A stretch of DNA of 64,000 bases from Cyclina sinensis (Eukaryota; Mollusca; Bivalvia; Venerida; Veneridae), in assembly GCA_012932295.1 (NCBI GenBank), contig JAAONU010000123.1, forward strand, positions 310,001-374,000. The letters run 5' to 3'. Positions 50,701-59,930 of this stretch are shown here, piece after piece; position 1 is the stretch's first letter; the number at the start of each line of letters is the position of its first letter. The translations under genes were made by a program, and so were the position numbers. The notes beneath the pieces are model-generated. The model had not been told where the DNA came from and searched no databases. It was given only the letters and a program-made list of their open reading frames with translations.

Positions 50701-51576
50701 CTGTATATGACATCCCCAGTGGATTATCAAATTGAAGAACCGATAACTCAAGCTCAACCAGACAAACCACTCCCTAATTTTTAAACAGAACAGAACAGAA
50801 GTTTATTGTGACTTAAGCACATAGGCTCATCGTCATACAACAATAAATTACACCTAATTTTTAACAAATAACTCAGTTTTTAATACCAGTAAATCCATTC
50901 ATCACTTTTTTTTATTTTGATATAGGATACAAATGATAATTAAATGCTTGCACAAAATAAAATCAATATGAAAAACAAACTGTTGTTTCTTTACGGTGGA
51001 CAAATTCAGAAATAACATGGTATGTACAATACACGCATCGTAAAACATGTATAATTCATATATAGCTTGAATTTTCTTTATTTCTGTTTAGACTTAATAA
51101 TTTGTAATGAGTGTACACTTAATATGCAATTGATATAAACAGGTTTTTTCAAAAGGCACATTTCTTTGTTTGAGGTAAATATACTTGAAATTCAAGTTTG
51201 TATCAATTTATCTAATCAGACATCGTACTTGTCTTGCTGATTAAATAGCACATGTAGAGTCAAAAAAATTGTGTGGCATAATTACAACCATATTTAAAGA
51301 CGTTTTGTACACACAGATTCCTTATCTAAAAGGTAATACGACCATTTTGCTTCAAACTAAAATTGATTTGACAATATTCATGCATGCTGGAGTAGTTATG
51401 GCGATATTACAAAAATGTATGCTATGGTACCTGAATGTATTCTCTTAAAGTATTATTAATCACTTCACATAGACAAACATGAAGATTGTTACAACAAAAA
51501 CAAAATAATTTTCTTTTTGGCAAACCTGCATAAAGTTTAGAACAATCAAACACACGCTAATTCCAAGGATTCTCAT
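34994..51576 (-). CDS. Gene B: paralogue of gene A, with two C2-DSL modules, about 22 EGF domains and two X domains
   Basis: Eighteen coding exons in transcript order: 51576-51526, 50773-50598, 50043-49914, 49481-49306, 47635-47499, 46776-46626, 46396-46219, 45694-45573, 44807-44708, 43852-43701, 43155-43040, 41859-40786, 40024-39898, 39543-38201, 37991-37847, 36996-36855, 35770-35676 and 35129-34994. All are GT-AG with continuous phase; total 4551 nt (1516 residues). Approximate domains by residue: signal peptide 1-17, C2/MNNL 18-178, DSL-like 186-223, X 224-333, C2/MNNL 334-457, DSL-like 466-497, EGF array 498-1325, X 1345-1440, TM 1447-1468, tail to 1516. Order and intron phases equal those of gene A. 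It lacks gene A's long Ser/Thr linker. In-frame ATGs exist upstream (for example at 51670), so the start at 51576, chosen for its signal peptide, is the weakest point. A TATA-like TTTATATAAA on the minus strand lies near 51694-51703. Confidence 0.88.
35455..35532 (+). repeat. tRNA-derived SINE head, uncertain
   Basis: Contains AAGCTTAGTTGTAAGTA, which resembles an A box, and a B-box-like GGTTCAAATCC (35511-35521). It sits in the last intron of gene B, antisense to it. No complete cloverleaf is visible. Confidence 0.3.
35935..36545. mobile_element. Pearl-like element: about three tandem 157-bp units plus ACGG microsatellite
   Basis: TTAACCTCCAAGTGTGACCT recurs at 36004, 36161 and 36318, giving a 157-bp period. 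The units are followed by an ACGG/GACGGACA microsatellite (36462-36497) and then the hairpin TATGTCTCCCCC with GGGGGGACATA (36512-36541). TATGTCTCCCCC also starts the element at 35941. A tandem core plus a tetranucleotide microsatellite is the layout reported for bivalve pearl elements. The minus-strand open frames across it are repeat artefacts. Confidence 0.65.
36855..37991 (-). other. Gene B exons 15-16: juxtamembrane X domain
   Basis: Exons 37991-37847 (phase 1-2) and 36996-36855 (phase 2-0). Strand VFSLQFTGPV, helix VKQGITAILKLL, TCHDST, strand VYVSLVH; then VEFHAQCDGHHL, a helix, and EKLASYFPVEL. The second half is clearly related to exon 15 of gene A (IEFHAQCDG and LKSLFPFEV). Confidence 0.8.
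38201..41859 (-). other. Gene B exons 12-14: array of about 22 EGF domains
   Basis: Exons 41859-40786, 40024-39898 and 39543-38201 (phases 1-1, 1-2, 2-1). The small middle exon completes one EGF (SYSCNCTEHWTGDHC) and starts the next. Most repeats are calcium-binding type (DVDECLDSSSC and similar) with the hydroxylation consensus. O-fucose (CKNNGTC) and O-glucose (CPSLPC, CDSNPC) consensus sites occur. EGF 3 is interrupted (YHCIGVCTNNEVNENC). The last EGF stops after four cysteines (NYTCIPE), the same truncated ending as in gene A. Confidence 0.92.
41945..42610. repeat. Degenerate tandem repeats of about 145-165 bp
   Basis: Units carry TTCTCCATGCATG-type cores near 42045, 42190, 42358 and 42520, each with an AAGGTCAAGGTCACAGTCACT-type segment. 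The block starts TTTATACCCCCACACACAGAG. It occupies gene B intron 11 and has no coding content. Confidence 0.55.
43040..43155 (-). other. Gene B exon 11: second DSL-like domain, degenerate
   Basis: Lead-in LTIEAMAW, then CGNCQQGDRCQTF and two more cysteines (KGC and PDC). Phases 2 to 1 as in the other DSL exons. Cys spacing is distorted: an extra Cys sits where the GW(Y/A)G loop should be. The next exon starts TDDACKHDGHC instead of a clean GxxGxxC ending. The canonical DSL fold is doubtful here. Confidence 0.68.
43701..45694 (-). other. Gene B exons 8-10: second C2/MNNL domain
   Basis: Exons 45694-45573, 44807-44708 and 43852-43701 with phases 0-2, 2-0, 0-2. They encode AQVIVLIRMISYKNL and a two-Cys loop, then CNGDLVDLEK up to a Trp (KGVW), then TLQVEVGDIK. 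They parallel exons 8-10 of gene A (ILRILSYKDL, CNGDIVD, ILSVNVKYN). Confidence 0.75.
46219..46776 (-). other. Gene B exons 6-7: first X domain
   Basis: Exons 46776-46626 (phase 1-2) and 46396-46219 (phase 2-0). The first has a helix with ITELRRSLVGMLAYDVC followed by strand TVSVNIKEI. The second has GGQIDIVFNGYCDN followed by a helix and LVPLQNLFGSPVI. Both cysteines of the X pattern are kept. Confidence 0.7.
47001..47150. repeat. Tetranucleotide microsatellite (TCAC/TCGC/TCAT)n
   Basis: About 37 four-base units in three blocks (CACT, CATT, CACT, CATT order) in gene B intron 5. The Ser/His/Ile/Thr-rich open frame across it is an artefact. Confidence 0.95.
47499..47635 (-). other. Gene B exon 5: first DSL-like domain, five cysteines
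   Basis: 137 nt, the same length and phases (2 to 1) as exon 5 of gene A. Lead-in LDLRIRAW, then CARGWYGSSCDIQC, then Cys in YYHTC and HRECIDPG. The WYG-type DSL core is better kept than in gene A. As in gene A, the sixth cysteine is missing because the X domain follows. Confidence 0.84.
47860..48640. repeat. Degenerate tandem repeats of about 170 bp
   Basis: Recurring blocks include CTCACATGCTGA (near 48031, 48204, 48383), AAGTTTTATAA, TCAGCATGCGA and TTTTCAATCAATCAAG. They end in a short ACGAACGAACGG-like run. The block lies in gene B intron 4. Same general layout as the other tandem elements here. Confidence 0.55.
48888..48959. repeat. 10-bp minisatellite ATGCAAACAC
   Basis: About seven consecutive decamers alternating ATGCAAACAC and ATGCAAACAT, in gene B intron 4. 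Each contains ATGCAAA, close to an octamer/POU site, but a simple-repeat origin is sufficient. Confidence 0.9.
49306..50773 (-). other. Gene B exons 2-4: first C2/MNNL domain
   Basis: Exons 50773-50598, 50043-49914 and 49481-49306 have phases 0-2, 2-0, 0-2. They encode ELELSVLQFDNPLG, then RKCCDTGGSDC, then CDVYFTFCIG, the MNNL signature, followed by SAGCNG, an NVTTWIK strand and TKLIVNVLDID. Exon 3 has a tandem acceptor (CAGCAG at 50041-50046), so one residue may be variably included. Confidence 0.85.
51526..51576 (-). other. Gene B exon 1: signal peptide
   Basis: Encodes MRILGISVCLIVLNFMQ and ends in phase 0 at a GT donor, exactly as exon 1 of gene A. A at -3 supports the start. Upstream in-frame Mets would place the hydrophobic stretch too far inside the protein for a normal signal peptide. 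Confidence 0.75.
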
Positions 51577-52499
51577 TTTCCTTGTATCTAGTATTAAAGT
51601 ATGTTTACGGACAGAGACTATTAAAACATGTATTAACATACGAATATCTAACACAAAATTGTCCACTGACATGTTGTTATGTAATCCGAATCATTTATAT
51701 AAATAAAAACAATTAGACAATAGTATTGTTTCATCGTCTCAACACAATGTAGAAGTTATGTAGGGCTGATAACATTATCAAATGAAGAATAAATATCAAC
51801 AAAGTAAAATCATTCAGTGTCAAGACTGGTGTGTTGAAAATAATAACGCTAGGCCAGAATATGGCTGAATGACTACTGAATCATTTACGTTGGTACATAA
51901 AATTCAACCAGAGCAGAGCACTGGCGAACAGAGCACGGCTGAGCAGTGTAGCAAAGAGCGCGAAACTACATTCGCTGAAAGGAGGGATTTTAAAATACTA
52001 CTACAAATAGATTCAAACCCTTATTTTCCTGAATTCTGCGCCGTCTGATGTCGCTAGGTACTGTCTATCCCGAACATCATTTGACTAAAGAAAAGGGAAA
52101 CAGACTCCTGTCCAGGAAAATACGGGTTCGAATTTCGTCAGTTGAAACTGGAAAACGTGAGTGAACTAGTGAGAGCTCCAGGAATCAGTCATTTAGAATA
52201 CTAGTAGTTAATTAATTCTTCAACTTGTTCTTCGATGTAAAGTAAATGTTAAAACCACCCTACTGAAACCATTTAAAGGGACGGCGCAATATGGGTATTG
52301 TTTCGTTTTCAGTAGCCCTTACATTTTATCACGACTATCCATGTGCCGCACGAGGTGATGAAAACTTACAGATAACTCTGATAACATCTCCTTGTCACGT
52401 TTAATGGTAACAAGTACAATATACACGGTGTTATAATCGATATTATTGTTCTTTCTACTTTTGGTATCTCTATATTATACGTGTTTCATATGAAACTGA
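51577..52499. other. 5' flank of gene B
   Basis: Probable promoter and 5' UTR region, with a TATA-like TTTATATAAA on the minus strand near 51694-51703. A B-box-like GGTTCGAATTTC occurs at about 52126, possibly a SINE remnant. No coding exon is seen. Confidence 0.4.
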
Positions 52500-53372
52500 C
52501 ATCATCAGCAGCAGCAACAGCAGTAGCATAGGCTATGTAGCAGTAGAAAGCAGTTACAAGCAGTAGCAATAGAAAGAATAAGCAGTAGCAAGCAGTAGCA
52601 ATAGCAATAATAAACACTAGCAAGCAGTAGCAATAACAAGAATATATAGAAGAAAGCACTAGCAATAGCAAGATTAAATAGTAGCAAGCAATAGCAATAT
52701 CAAGAATAAACACTAGCAAGCAGTAGCAATAGCAAGGATATACTATAGCAAGCAGTCGCAATAGCAAGAATATACTATAGCAAGCAGTCGCAATAGCAAG
52801 AATAAACACTAGCAAGCAGTAGCAACAGCAAGAATATACAGAAGCAAAACAGGCAGTAGCAATAACAGTGACAAGAAGTAGCAGTTGCAGTAGCAAGATG
52901 TAGCAGAAGCAAAAGCAAAAGCAAGAGGTAGCAGAAGCAAAAACAAGAGGTAGCAGTATCAAAAACAAGAGGTAGCAGTAGCATGAAGTAGCAGTTGCAG
53001 TAGCAAGAAGCAACAGTAGCAAAAGCAAAAGCAAGAAGTAGCAGTAGCAAAAGCTAGAAGTAAGAGTAAAAAGCAAAAGCAACAAGTAGCAGTAGCAAAA
53101 GCAAGAAGTAGCAGTAGCAAAAACAAGAAGTAACAGTAACAGTGACAAGAAGTAGTAGTTGCAGTAGCAAGAAGTAGCAGTAGCTAAGACAAAAGCAAGA
53201 GGTAACAGAAGCAAAAAAAGAGATGTAGCAGTAGCAAAGACAAGAAGAAGCAGCAGCAGCAAGAGGTAGCAGTTGCATCAGCAAGAAGTAGCAGTAGCAA
53301 AAGCAAGAAGTAGCAGTAGCAAAAGCAAGAAGTAGCAGTACCAACCGCAAGAAGGAGCAGTAGCAAAAGGTA
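52500..53372. repeat. AGC-rich satellite (AGCAGTAGCAA variants)
   Basis: About 870 bp built from AGCAGT, AGCAAA, AGCAAG and AGTAGC hexamers. A longer-range period in the first part repeats AAGAATAAACACTAGCAAGC. Its strong strand asymmetry produces long minus-strand open frames of Leu, Cys, Tyr and Phe, which are not genes. It lies 0.9 kb upstream of gene B's first exon. Confidence 0.92.
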
Positions 53373-55140
53373 ATATTTTCAAAATGTGCCGCCACCGCCA
53401 TAAAATATCGAATATTTCAAAGTTCAAATGCTAATTTAGACAGATAAGACGACATATTGAAATGTATATAAAAAAAAACTTATATACGGAAGGGGACCAA
53501 CCCCTAAAGAAAGCATTACTTACTTTCTTAAAAGTTATCTAGTCCTACATACGTGTCATATATCTAGATTATGACTAGAATGTTTTCAAAGGATCCAAGT
53601 AGCTATAGGCCTACTTAAAAGTTTGGGAGTGTTTGTTTTTTTGGAAATTCTGTTAACGTTTGTAATAAATCAAAGGTAAATATTGTATTTAGAAGAAAAT
53701 AACATCTTAAATGGAAATCAGTTAGGCTTTCAAAACTTTTGGTCGGACATCCTGACCTAACCATTTTTTCTCTACAAGCAATTATTTAGAGTAAAAGGTC
53801 TTATAAAGTTTAAATATATTTTTTTACTATCATAACATATATGTGATTTAAAAAACTGACGTACCGATAGGGCTGGAAGATGCAACATCTTATTAAAAGT
53901 CCTCTCATATAGAATTAGAATTATATTGAAACGTACATGTCGTGGCTCATAAGATCAAGTTAAGTGGACTAAGGAAAATGAAAAGGTTAATATATCATTA
54001 ATGGAAAAGAAAACAAATATGAAAAAATGAAAAAAAAACTTAGTATTTTGAGCGAAAAAAAAAATAACAGTTTGAAAGTGATTGTGCTTTTTTCAAACTG
54101 TTTGACAATCATATAAGTGTAAAAAAGTGGTAAGTATTCGAGTATATGAATAGAATAGAATAGAAGTGCGAACTAGAACCGCTTTGTTTTCTATTGAACA
54201 CTTGAATATCACAGCGTTCGATTCGGAGCTCATGGAAGGATCACAGAACAAAATTACATAGAATGTTGGTGTACAAATTTGAAAATAAAAAAATCATGCA
54301 GTTTTTGTCGTTGTTGTTGTTGTTGTTGTTTTGCAGAAGTGAGAATCTAAGATATTGGAAAAAGGTGATGGCTGTTTTCGATATTTCTGAAGACGGTACA
54401 ATAGGGACTATCAATATTTTTAATCAAACAAATCAAAAGAAAGACAGCTACAGTTAGTTCGTAGTCAAGTGTATAATATTAGAAGAATTCGTTTCCCTTG
54501 ATAGTAGCTAAACGGTTACAGTGTGTGATCATTGTTTAGCTGCGACTTAAAAGATGAGATGGACTCTGCTTATTGTGCACTTGATAAGAGGACATCGTAA
54601 CTCCGGATAACTGAATGGAGGGAAGAATTGTAGTAACTGTTGATGCAAGCAGGCACAGTTTGGAAATGATGCGTGTCTAAGCCAATGAGTATTTGAGATT
54701 CCAACCGGCTGGGGTACAATATCACAGATATATGAAGGTGATATGTAATATTTCATTGGTAGAAAATGTATCAGTTGGTGATTTGACGACGTGAATCTAG
54801 AGTTTCCCAGCCGGCATCCTTCAAAAGTTTGTTTAAAGACACTAGTCGCGCCTGTGGTTATAACTGCAGCCTCGTATTGGATTTTTTCTATTTCGTATGT
54901 TCTTCGTGGGAGCAATTATCGAAAAGAAAATTTATATTGTACATAAGAACAAGATGATATTTCAGCTTTCACATTATTTGAATTCTGTTCCAAACTTTAT
55001 TTTAATGTGGTTATATACTAATCAACTTTTGCTAAGCACCAAACATTTCTCACGATATTATGAAAAGTATAAAAAGGATTTAATTATTTATTCTGCATAG
55101 TTTGATTCAGTCATCAAAGGTCTGACTTTCTGTCACATTG
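53373..55140. other. Intergenic, no gene recognised
   Basis: AT-rich sequence with a short (GTT)n run near 54311-54330. The open frame of about 120 codons on the minus strand at 54547-54915 has no recognisable motif and no splice partners. Confidence 0.5.
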
Positions 55141-55149
55141 GTCACTTTG

Positions 55150-55580
55150 ACATGGCAAACGCTATGATGAGACGGCATTAAAGTGAAGCAGAGGTTTGGA
55201 AAGGTTTCAAGCCGAAAATATTGCTGAGCACGACCACTGGGTCAGTTATGGTGTGGAAAGGCATCATCTAGGACGGACGGGCTGACATCGTTGTGCTAAG
55301 TAGAGGTACATTGACTGGTCAGCGGTACATCGATGAGATGTTAGACGCCCAGGTTAGTGGGTGATCAGTTCATTTAAATGGACGATAATGCGCGTCCCCA
55401 CAGGGCCCTGATAGTCCAGGACTACCTGCATAGGGAGGGAATTGAGCGCCTTGACTGGCCAGCTTGATTACCCGACCTAAATCCAATTGAGCACATGTGG
55501 AATGAGCTGCAGGTACGGATATCAGCTCCTCAGGTGAAACCTAGAACCATCCAGGGGCTTGCGGCCATGTTGCTTTTTGA
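55150..55580 (+). pseudogene. Tc1/mariner transposase remnant
   Basis: Pieces in different frames with stops: GSVMVWKGI, ADIVVLSRGTLTGQRYIDEM, then DNARPHRALIVQDYLH and LPDLNPIEHMWNEL, the hallmark order of a Tc1-type DDE transposase around the second and third catalytic positions. Stops follow KGII and interrupt LDWPA-LPDL, and at least one frameshift lies near 55365. The N-terminal DNA-binding part is not seen. Inactive. Confidence 0.8.
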
Positions 55581-57150
55581 TAGGCTCTTTTTCGGCAACA
55601 AATATGGCATCCTATTTTGTTATTAAACCATGGTGGCTCATGGTCTAGAATAAAGACTGTTTGGAATGCATCGTTTAAGAAAATTTTTAATAACAGGGGA
55701 GAAGTTACGGGCGTATATATCAACACCGTTATTATAAAGAGATTCGTAATCATGCTCAGCAACAACGTTCCGGAGCATGTCATAATTTCCTTTGTCAAAA
55801 AAGGTCTTTTGTGCCTTTGTTGATTCTTCACATGCCTTCTATTTTCATCTATCATCTATTTTCTTTTGCAGTTGGCGTTTGACTCCAACTAGCTTATCTC
55901 TTTGACACGGACAGCTATTATGCTGTGCATAGTTATGATATCGACCAATGATCAACAGAAAGAACTGCAAAAGATACATGTTGAATCAATGGATACCATG
56001 TTTTTATGGGTCTTGTGAGAGCATATTGTTTTTTATGGGTCTTGTGAGAGATATTGTTAAATTAAAGGCGTCGGGTTTTGATGTTGGATCGCTGTACATT
56101 ACATGCGAAATCCTTGAGAAGAGAACTCCAAGAAGAGCAGAGACCGAGCACATATATTTAGCTGCTTGGATAGATATTTGCACCCCAAACGGTCTGCAGA
56201 TTGTAAGGTAGAGTTCACTCGCAATGCACAGAAGCAAAAATCCAGAGGTAACTGTTAACTATGTTTTCAGAAACAAATTTAGCTTACAAACTTTGGCTCA
56301 ACGACCGTCGTTGGTTTCGTGGTTAGCGCGCCATTTGTGGTTAAAGCACCCTCGTTGGCTTCATAGTTAACTCTTCTTTCTTGGCTAACGAGCCCGCGCT
56401 TTCTATGGCTTTGTGGTTAACACCCTCGTTGGCTTCGTGGTTAGCGTGTTCTCTTTGGCTTCGTCTCACTACGATTCAGCAGATCGAGGTCGGTTCTATT
56501 CCGATTAAACCAAATTTGTTTAGAGGGACGTTAACCTGAGTTTAACTGCTGACTCTGTGTCATGAAGTAAGCAGTTTTAAAGTGCTTGTACTCAAGTGAA
56601 GCAGAATGTGTTATTGACGTCTTGACAGCGGATACTTTTTCATTCAATACATTTCATATTATACGAAGAAAATAGAATACACTTGATGTTAGGGTATGCT
56701 TCTTGTTTACGATGATATTGGTATTATTTAAGAAGTGGTCGACTTAAACTGAATATCCAGCTTCACTTACAAAGATAAAACATAATTAGATGACAAGATT
56801 TATATGTGTTAGGCCTATTACTATATTTCTAACGAGTGTGTTAATCTATAACCGACGTTGGACATTCTTTTTCCTTATCTAGGATCTCGTTACTACACAC
56901 GTGATTTGCATTAAGTTGGTGTATCATCGATTTAGTTAAACCTTCGGTGTTTCCTGTAGATTTATAGATGTGGGGTTGTATTTAGCTGTTTGAATGATAG
57001 GAATGTTCGTTTAAAGCATATTTGTAAATATGTGAATCATGTTATTTGTAACAGTTTATAAAGTGATGAGAAAAAGACATTCTAACTATACTACGATTGT
57101 GTTGAATTTGCCTCAGAAAAAGAAAAGAGCAGTTACATTTGAAAATCTGA
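55580..57150. other. Intergenic, with local repeats
   Basis: A 21-bp direct repeat TTTTTATGGGTCTTGTGAGA occurs near 55999 and 56031. At 56310-56470 the phrase GGCTTCGTGGTTAGCG is repeated several times, A-box-like, followed by GGTTCTATTCC near 56494, B-box-like. This may be a tRNA-derived SINE with a multiplied head. No gene is supported. Confidence 0.4.
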
Positions 57151-57179
57151 TCATTTAAGAGAATTGATGATTAATTAGA

Positions 57180-57480
57180 TAACATTTTGTGGAAACAATA
57201 TGCTTCGAATCTTGAACTTCAGTTGACTGGACAGAGCAATTTAACTTACTAATAAAGGTGATCGTGTGGCCACCTTTAAATAGGTACCACTGCAGCCAGA
57301 CGTAGCGTAAAAGACCACCCTGGTGGTGCGTTTCTGTCAGTTCCTGGGCGTTGGCAGGCTGCCGTTTACATTGACGTAGTCTCCATCCAAGGTAACCCCA
57401 GCCGTGTTCAGTCGGATTGCAGTCCAGTGAATACGCCGGCCAAGGCATGACATCAGTGTTAACTTTTGTTAAAAATTTCA
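57180..57480 (-). pseudogene. Tc1/mariner transposase C-terminal fragment
   Basis: The minus-strand frame contains NTDVMPWPAYSLDCNPTEHG followed by LGWRLRQCKRQPANAQEL. This matches the end of Tc1 transposases around the last catalytic residue (the WPA.S.D.NP.EH block). The residues following it (GGHTITF) fit the usual approach to the terminus. The rest of the transposase is missing or too eroded upstream (57480-57860). Confidence 0.75.
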
Positions 57481-58161
57481 GGTGATCACACATTGTCATA
57501 ATAGTACCTTGATGTTGGCGGAAAATTTGAACAAGCACAGTATGTTATATCTGTCAGATGTAACAAATGGCTTTGAGATTATTTTAGCAAACAAAACGAC
57601 TGTATTGAAGACTGCAGTTGTTACCGTGGCATTCCTGACATCTTCTGTAGTTCAGCGTTCGGCAGGTTTAAATGTGACTCGTCGATTAACTGTAACGTGA
57701 ACGTTTACCGCGATGGTTGGGAGCCAAAATAAGATATTGATGACCACGAGGTTGCTTAAAATCTAGACTGTGGTAAGGCCTGCTTATATGCAGCTGTTTT
57801 CCCGTCTTCTTTGTCGAATTTTGACTGTTTGTTGAATAACCCGCTCGGTCCACAGTAACCTACCACTAAACTTATCAAGGATTCAAACGTCTCAAGTCTG
57901 TCAAGCATGTATTACTTTAACATATGTTATTATCCAGCTGTACTAGCGTTCCTCGTACGCGGTCTACGTAAAAGTGACCTATCAGCATACGTCGGTCAGA
58001 CTACATGCATATTTCTGATAAGTTTGATTTGGTAACGCAATTTTTGATAGAGCGTTTCTTTTCCTCATCAGTATATGTTTAAGTGAAATGTGACTATGTA
58101 CAATACTTGATAGATCAAGACAAACAAAACTTGAGATTAAAAACTCGGTAGAATGGCGCAA

Positions 58162-58164
<3 letters not shown>

Positions 58165-58193
<29 letters not shown>
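58165..58193. repeat. (CT)n microsatellite
   Basis: About 14 CT units. Confidence 0.95.
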
Positions 58194-58196
<3 letters not shown>

Positions 58197-59141
58197 CAGC
58201 ATTTTTTTGCCTCGTTTCGAAGCAGAAATAAGTATTGTATTTTTTCGTTAATTTAAAGGAGAGGCCAAAAAACATGCTGCTTGCGACAGCCTAACACGTG
58301 GTGAGGCCACACTGTAAAAGATTTAAAATGTTAAAAAAAGGAATAATATTGACCGCTGTTATATACATGTTTGAATAAGGTATGTTATGTCATTTTCATC
58401 TCGTTTCCATATCGTTATATCTTTTGAAATAATTTCACTGCACAAAATGTTTCATAGCTAGCATTACTGTGAATTGGTTTTTCAATTCAGTAAGACCATT
58501 TATGGAATACCCTCTTACTCTTTTATAGTATAAACATAAGAAGTTTTTTTTTCCCACGAAAATTTCACCCGTTATGATGTAAAATAAATATTAAATATGT
58601 GCATAGTTTTTTTAAATGTCAGTCTGTCATTCATTTTGTCAGAAAACTTTGATATTGTCCATAGTTTCCTAATTAGAAAAATGGATTTATTTTATACTTG
58701 AAAATAACGCCCTTTTAGACAAAACCTTCAAACTGATATATATCAATATGCTATTGGTCCCTGAATGACCATGGCCTCGAATCTCCAACTGTCAAATACA
58801 TGTAATTAGTAAATATTGGTCATAACTCATTTATTCCTTAACAAATTTACCTTGAAGGTCATGTTTTCACACAACAACCCTTTGGAAAAAGTCTTAAAAA
58901 TGACATATATTTTTTTTTTATCTTGACCCCAAAATCCCTTGAACTTGAGATCAAAATGACACTAAAAACCCACTTATTTTGAAGAATCCACAACTTAATT
59001 TTATCTTCATCTGGTCACATATATTTGTTTACCTTGATTCCTAAATGACTTTGATCTTCAGGTCAAATTTAAAAAAAAAAAAAAAGAAATAAACACTTTT
59101 TTTGTGAAGGATCTACACTTTATCTTCATCTGCTCCTCAGC

Positions 59142-59930
59142 TTAAAAGAAGTTCCGGATGATTCTTGCTGTGTGTGCTCGAGCATTATCTTGCACTAAAC
59201 GAAAAGTTTCACCTATTGCACCAGCATATGGCCTAACAATTGGTTCTAGGATCTCGTTCCGATATCTCAAAGCCGTCAGACTACCTCCTGGAATCACATA
59301 AATGTCTGTACGCCCGTCAACGGATATCCCTGCCCACATAACTGATTCATCGCCAAACCTGTCAAATGGAATAATGTTACATTCCGCATACCTCTCTCTT
59401 TGGGAACGCCACACCCTCACACGCCTGTCTTAGGTCGAAACATGGTAGAGGCTCTCGACTGTGAAGAGCACAGTTCGCCAGTGGCGCAGCTGCCAAGTGA
59501 CGTGTTCCTGGGCAAACTCTAAGCGAGCTCTCCGGTGAGCTACGGTCAGAACTGGTCCTCTGGCAGGTCTTCGGGCATCCAAACCATCTTCATGAAGACG
59601 ATTTCGAACAGTTTCAGTAGACACACGAACCCCTGTAGCTTGCCGGGAGTCAATTTTAATGCCAGTATCAGTACACTGACGATTTCTGAGAGCCAATTTC
59701 TCAGATATCGGTCCTAACGAGGTATTGTAATGTGGTGGCGACCTTGCCCAGGTCCTCTTGTGAATTCTCCAGTCTCCTGATAACGACTCCACAACCTGGC
59801 AACAACGCTACGAGAAACGTATAGAACGGTGTCCACCTCACGTTACGTAAATCCATTTTCGATCATCTGCACCGCCCGAGCAAAATCAGTAGTTGTTAAA
59901 TGTCGTCGCACACCCTGGACCGTTGACAAA
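59142..59930 (-). pseudogene. Tc1-like transposase pseudogene
   Basis: Minus-strand order: a helix-turn-helix remnant (DFARAVQMIENG, then a stop, then SRSVVARLWSRYQETG) with a frameshift near 59755, then VSTETVRNRLHEDGLDARRP, WRTVLFTVESLYHV, an in-frame TAA (near 59430), then FGDESVMWAGIS and LVQDNARAHTARI. The first catalytic Asp of the usual FTDES block is Val here. The sequence ends before the third catalytic block, so it is truncated, mutated and inactive. Confidence 0.88.

Noticed and set aside
52486..53401. Long minus-strand open frames (up to 258 codons) rich in Leu, Cys, Tyr and Phe
   Set aside because: They are translations of the AGC-type satellite, overlap in several frames and contain no domain.
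56310..56500. A functional tRNA gene
   Set aside because: A-box-like phrases are repeated several times and no cloverleaf can be drawn; at best a SINE relic.
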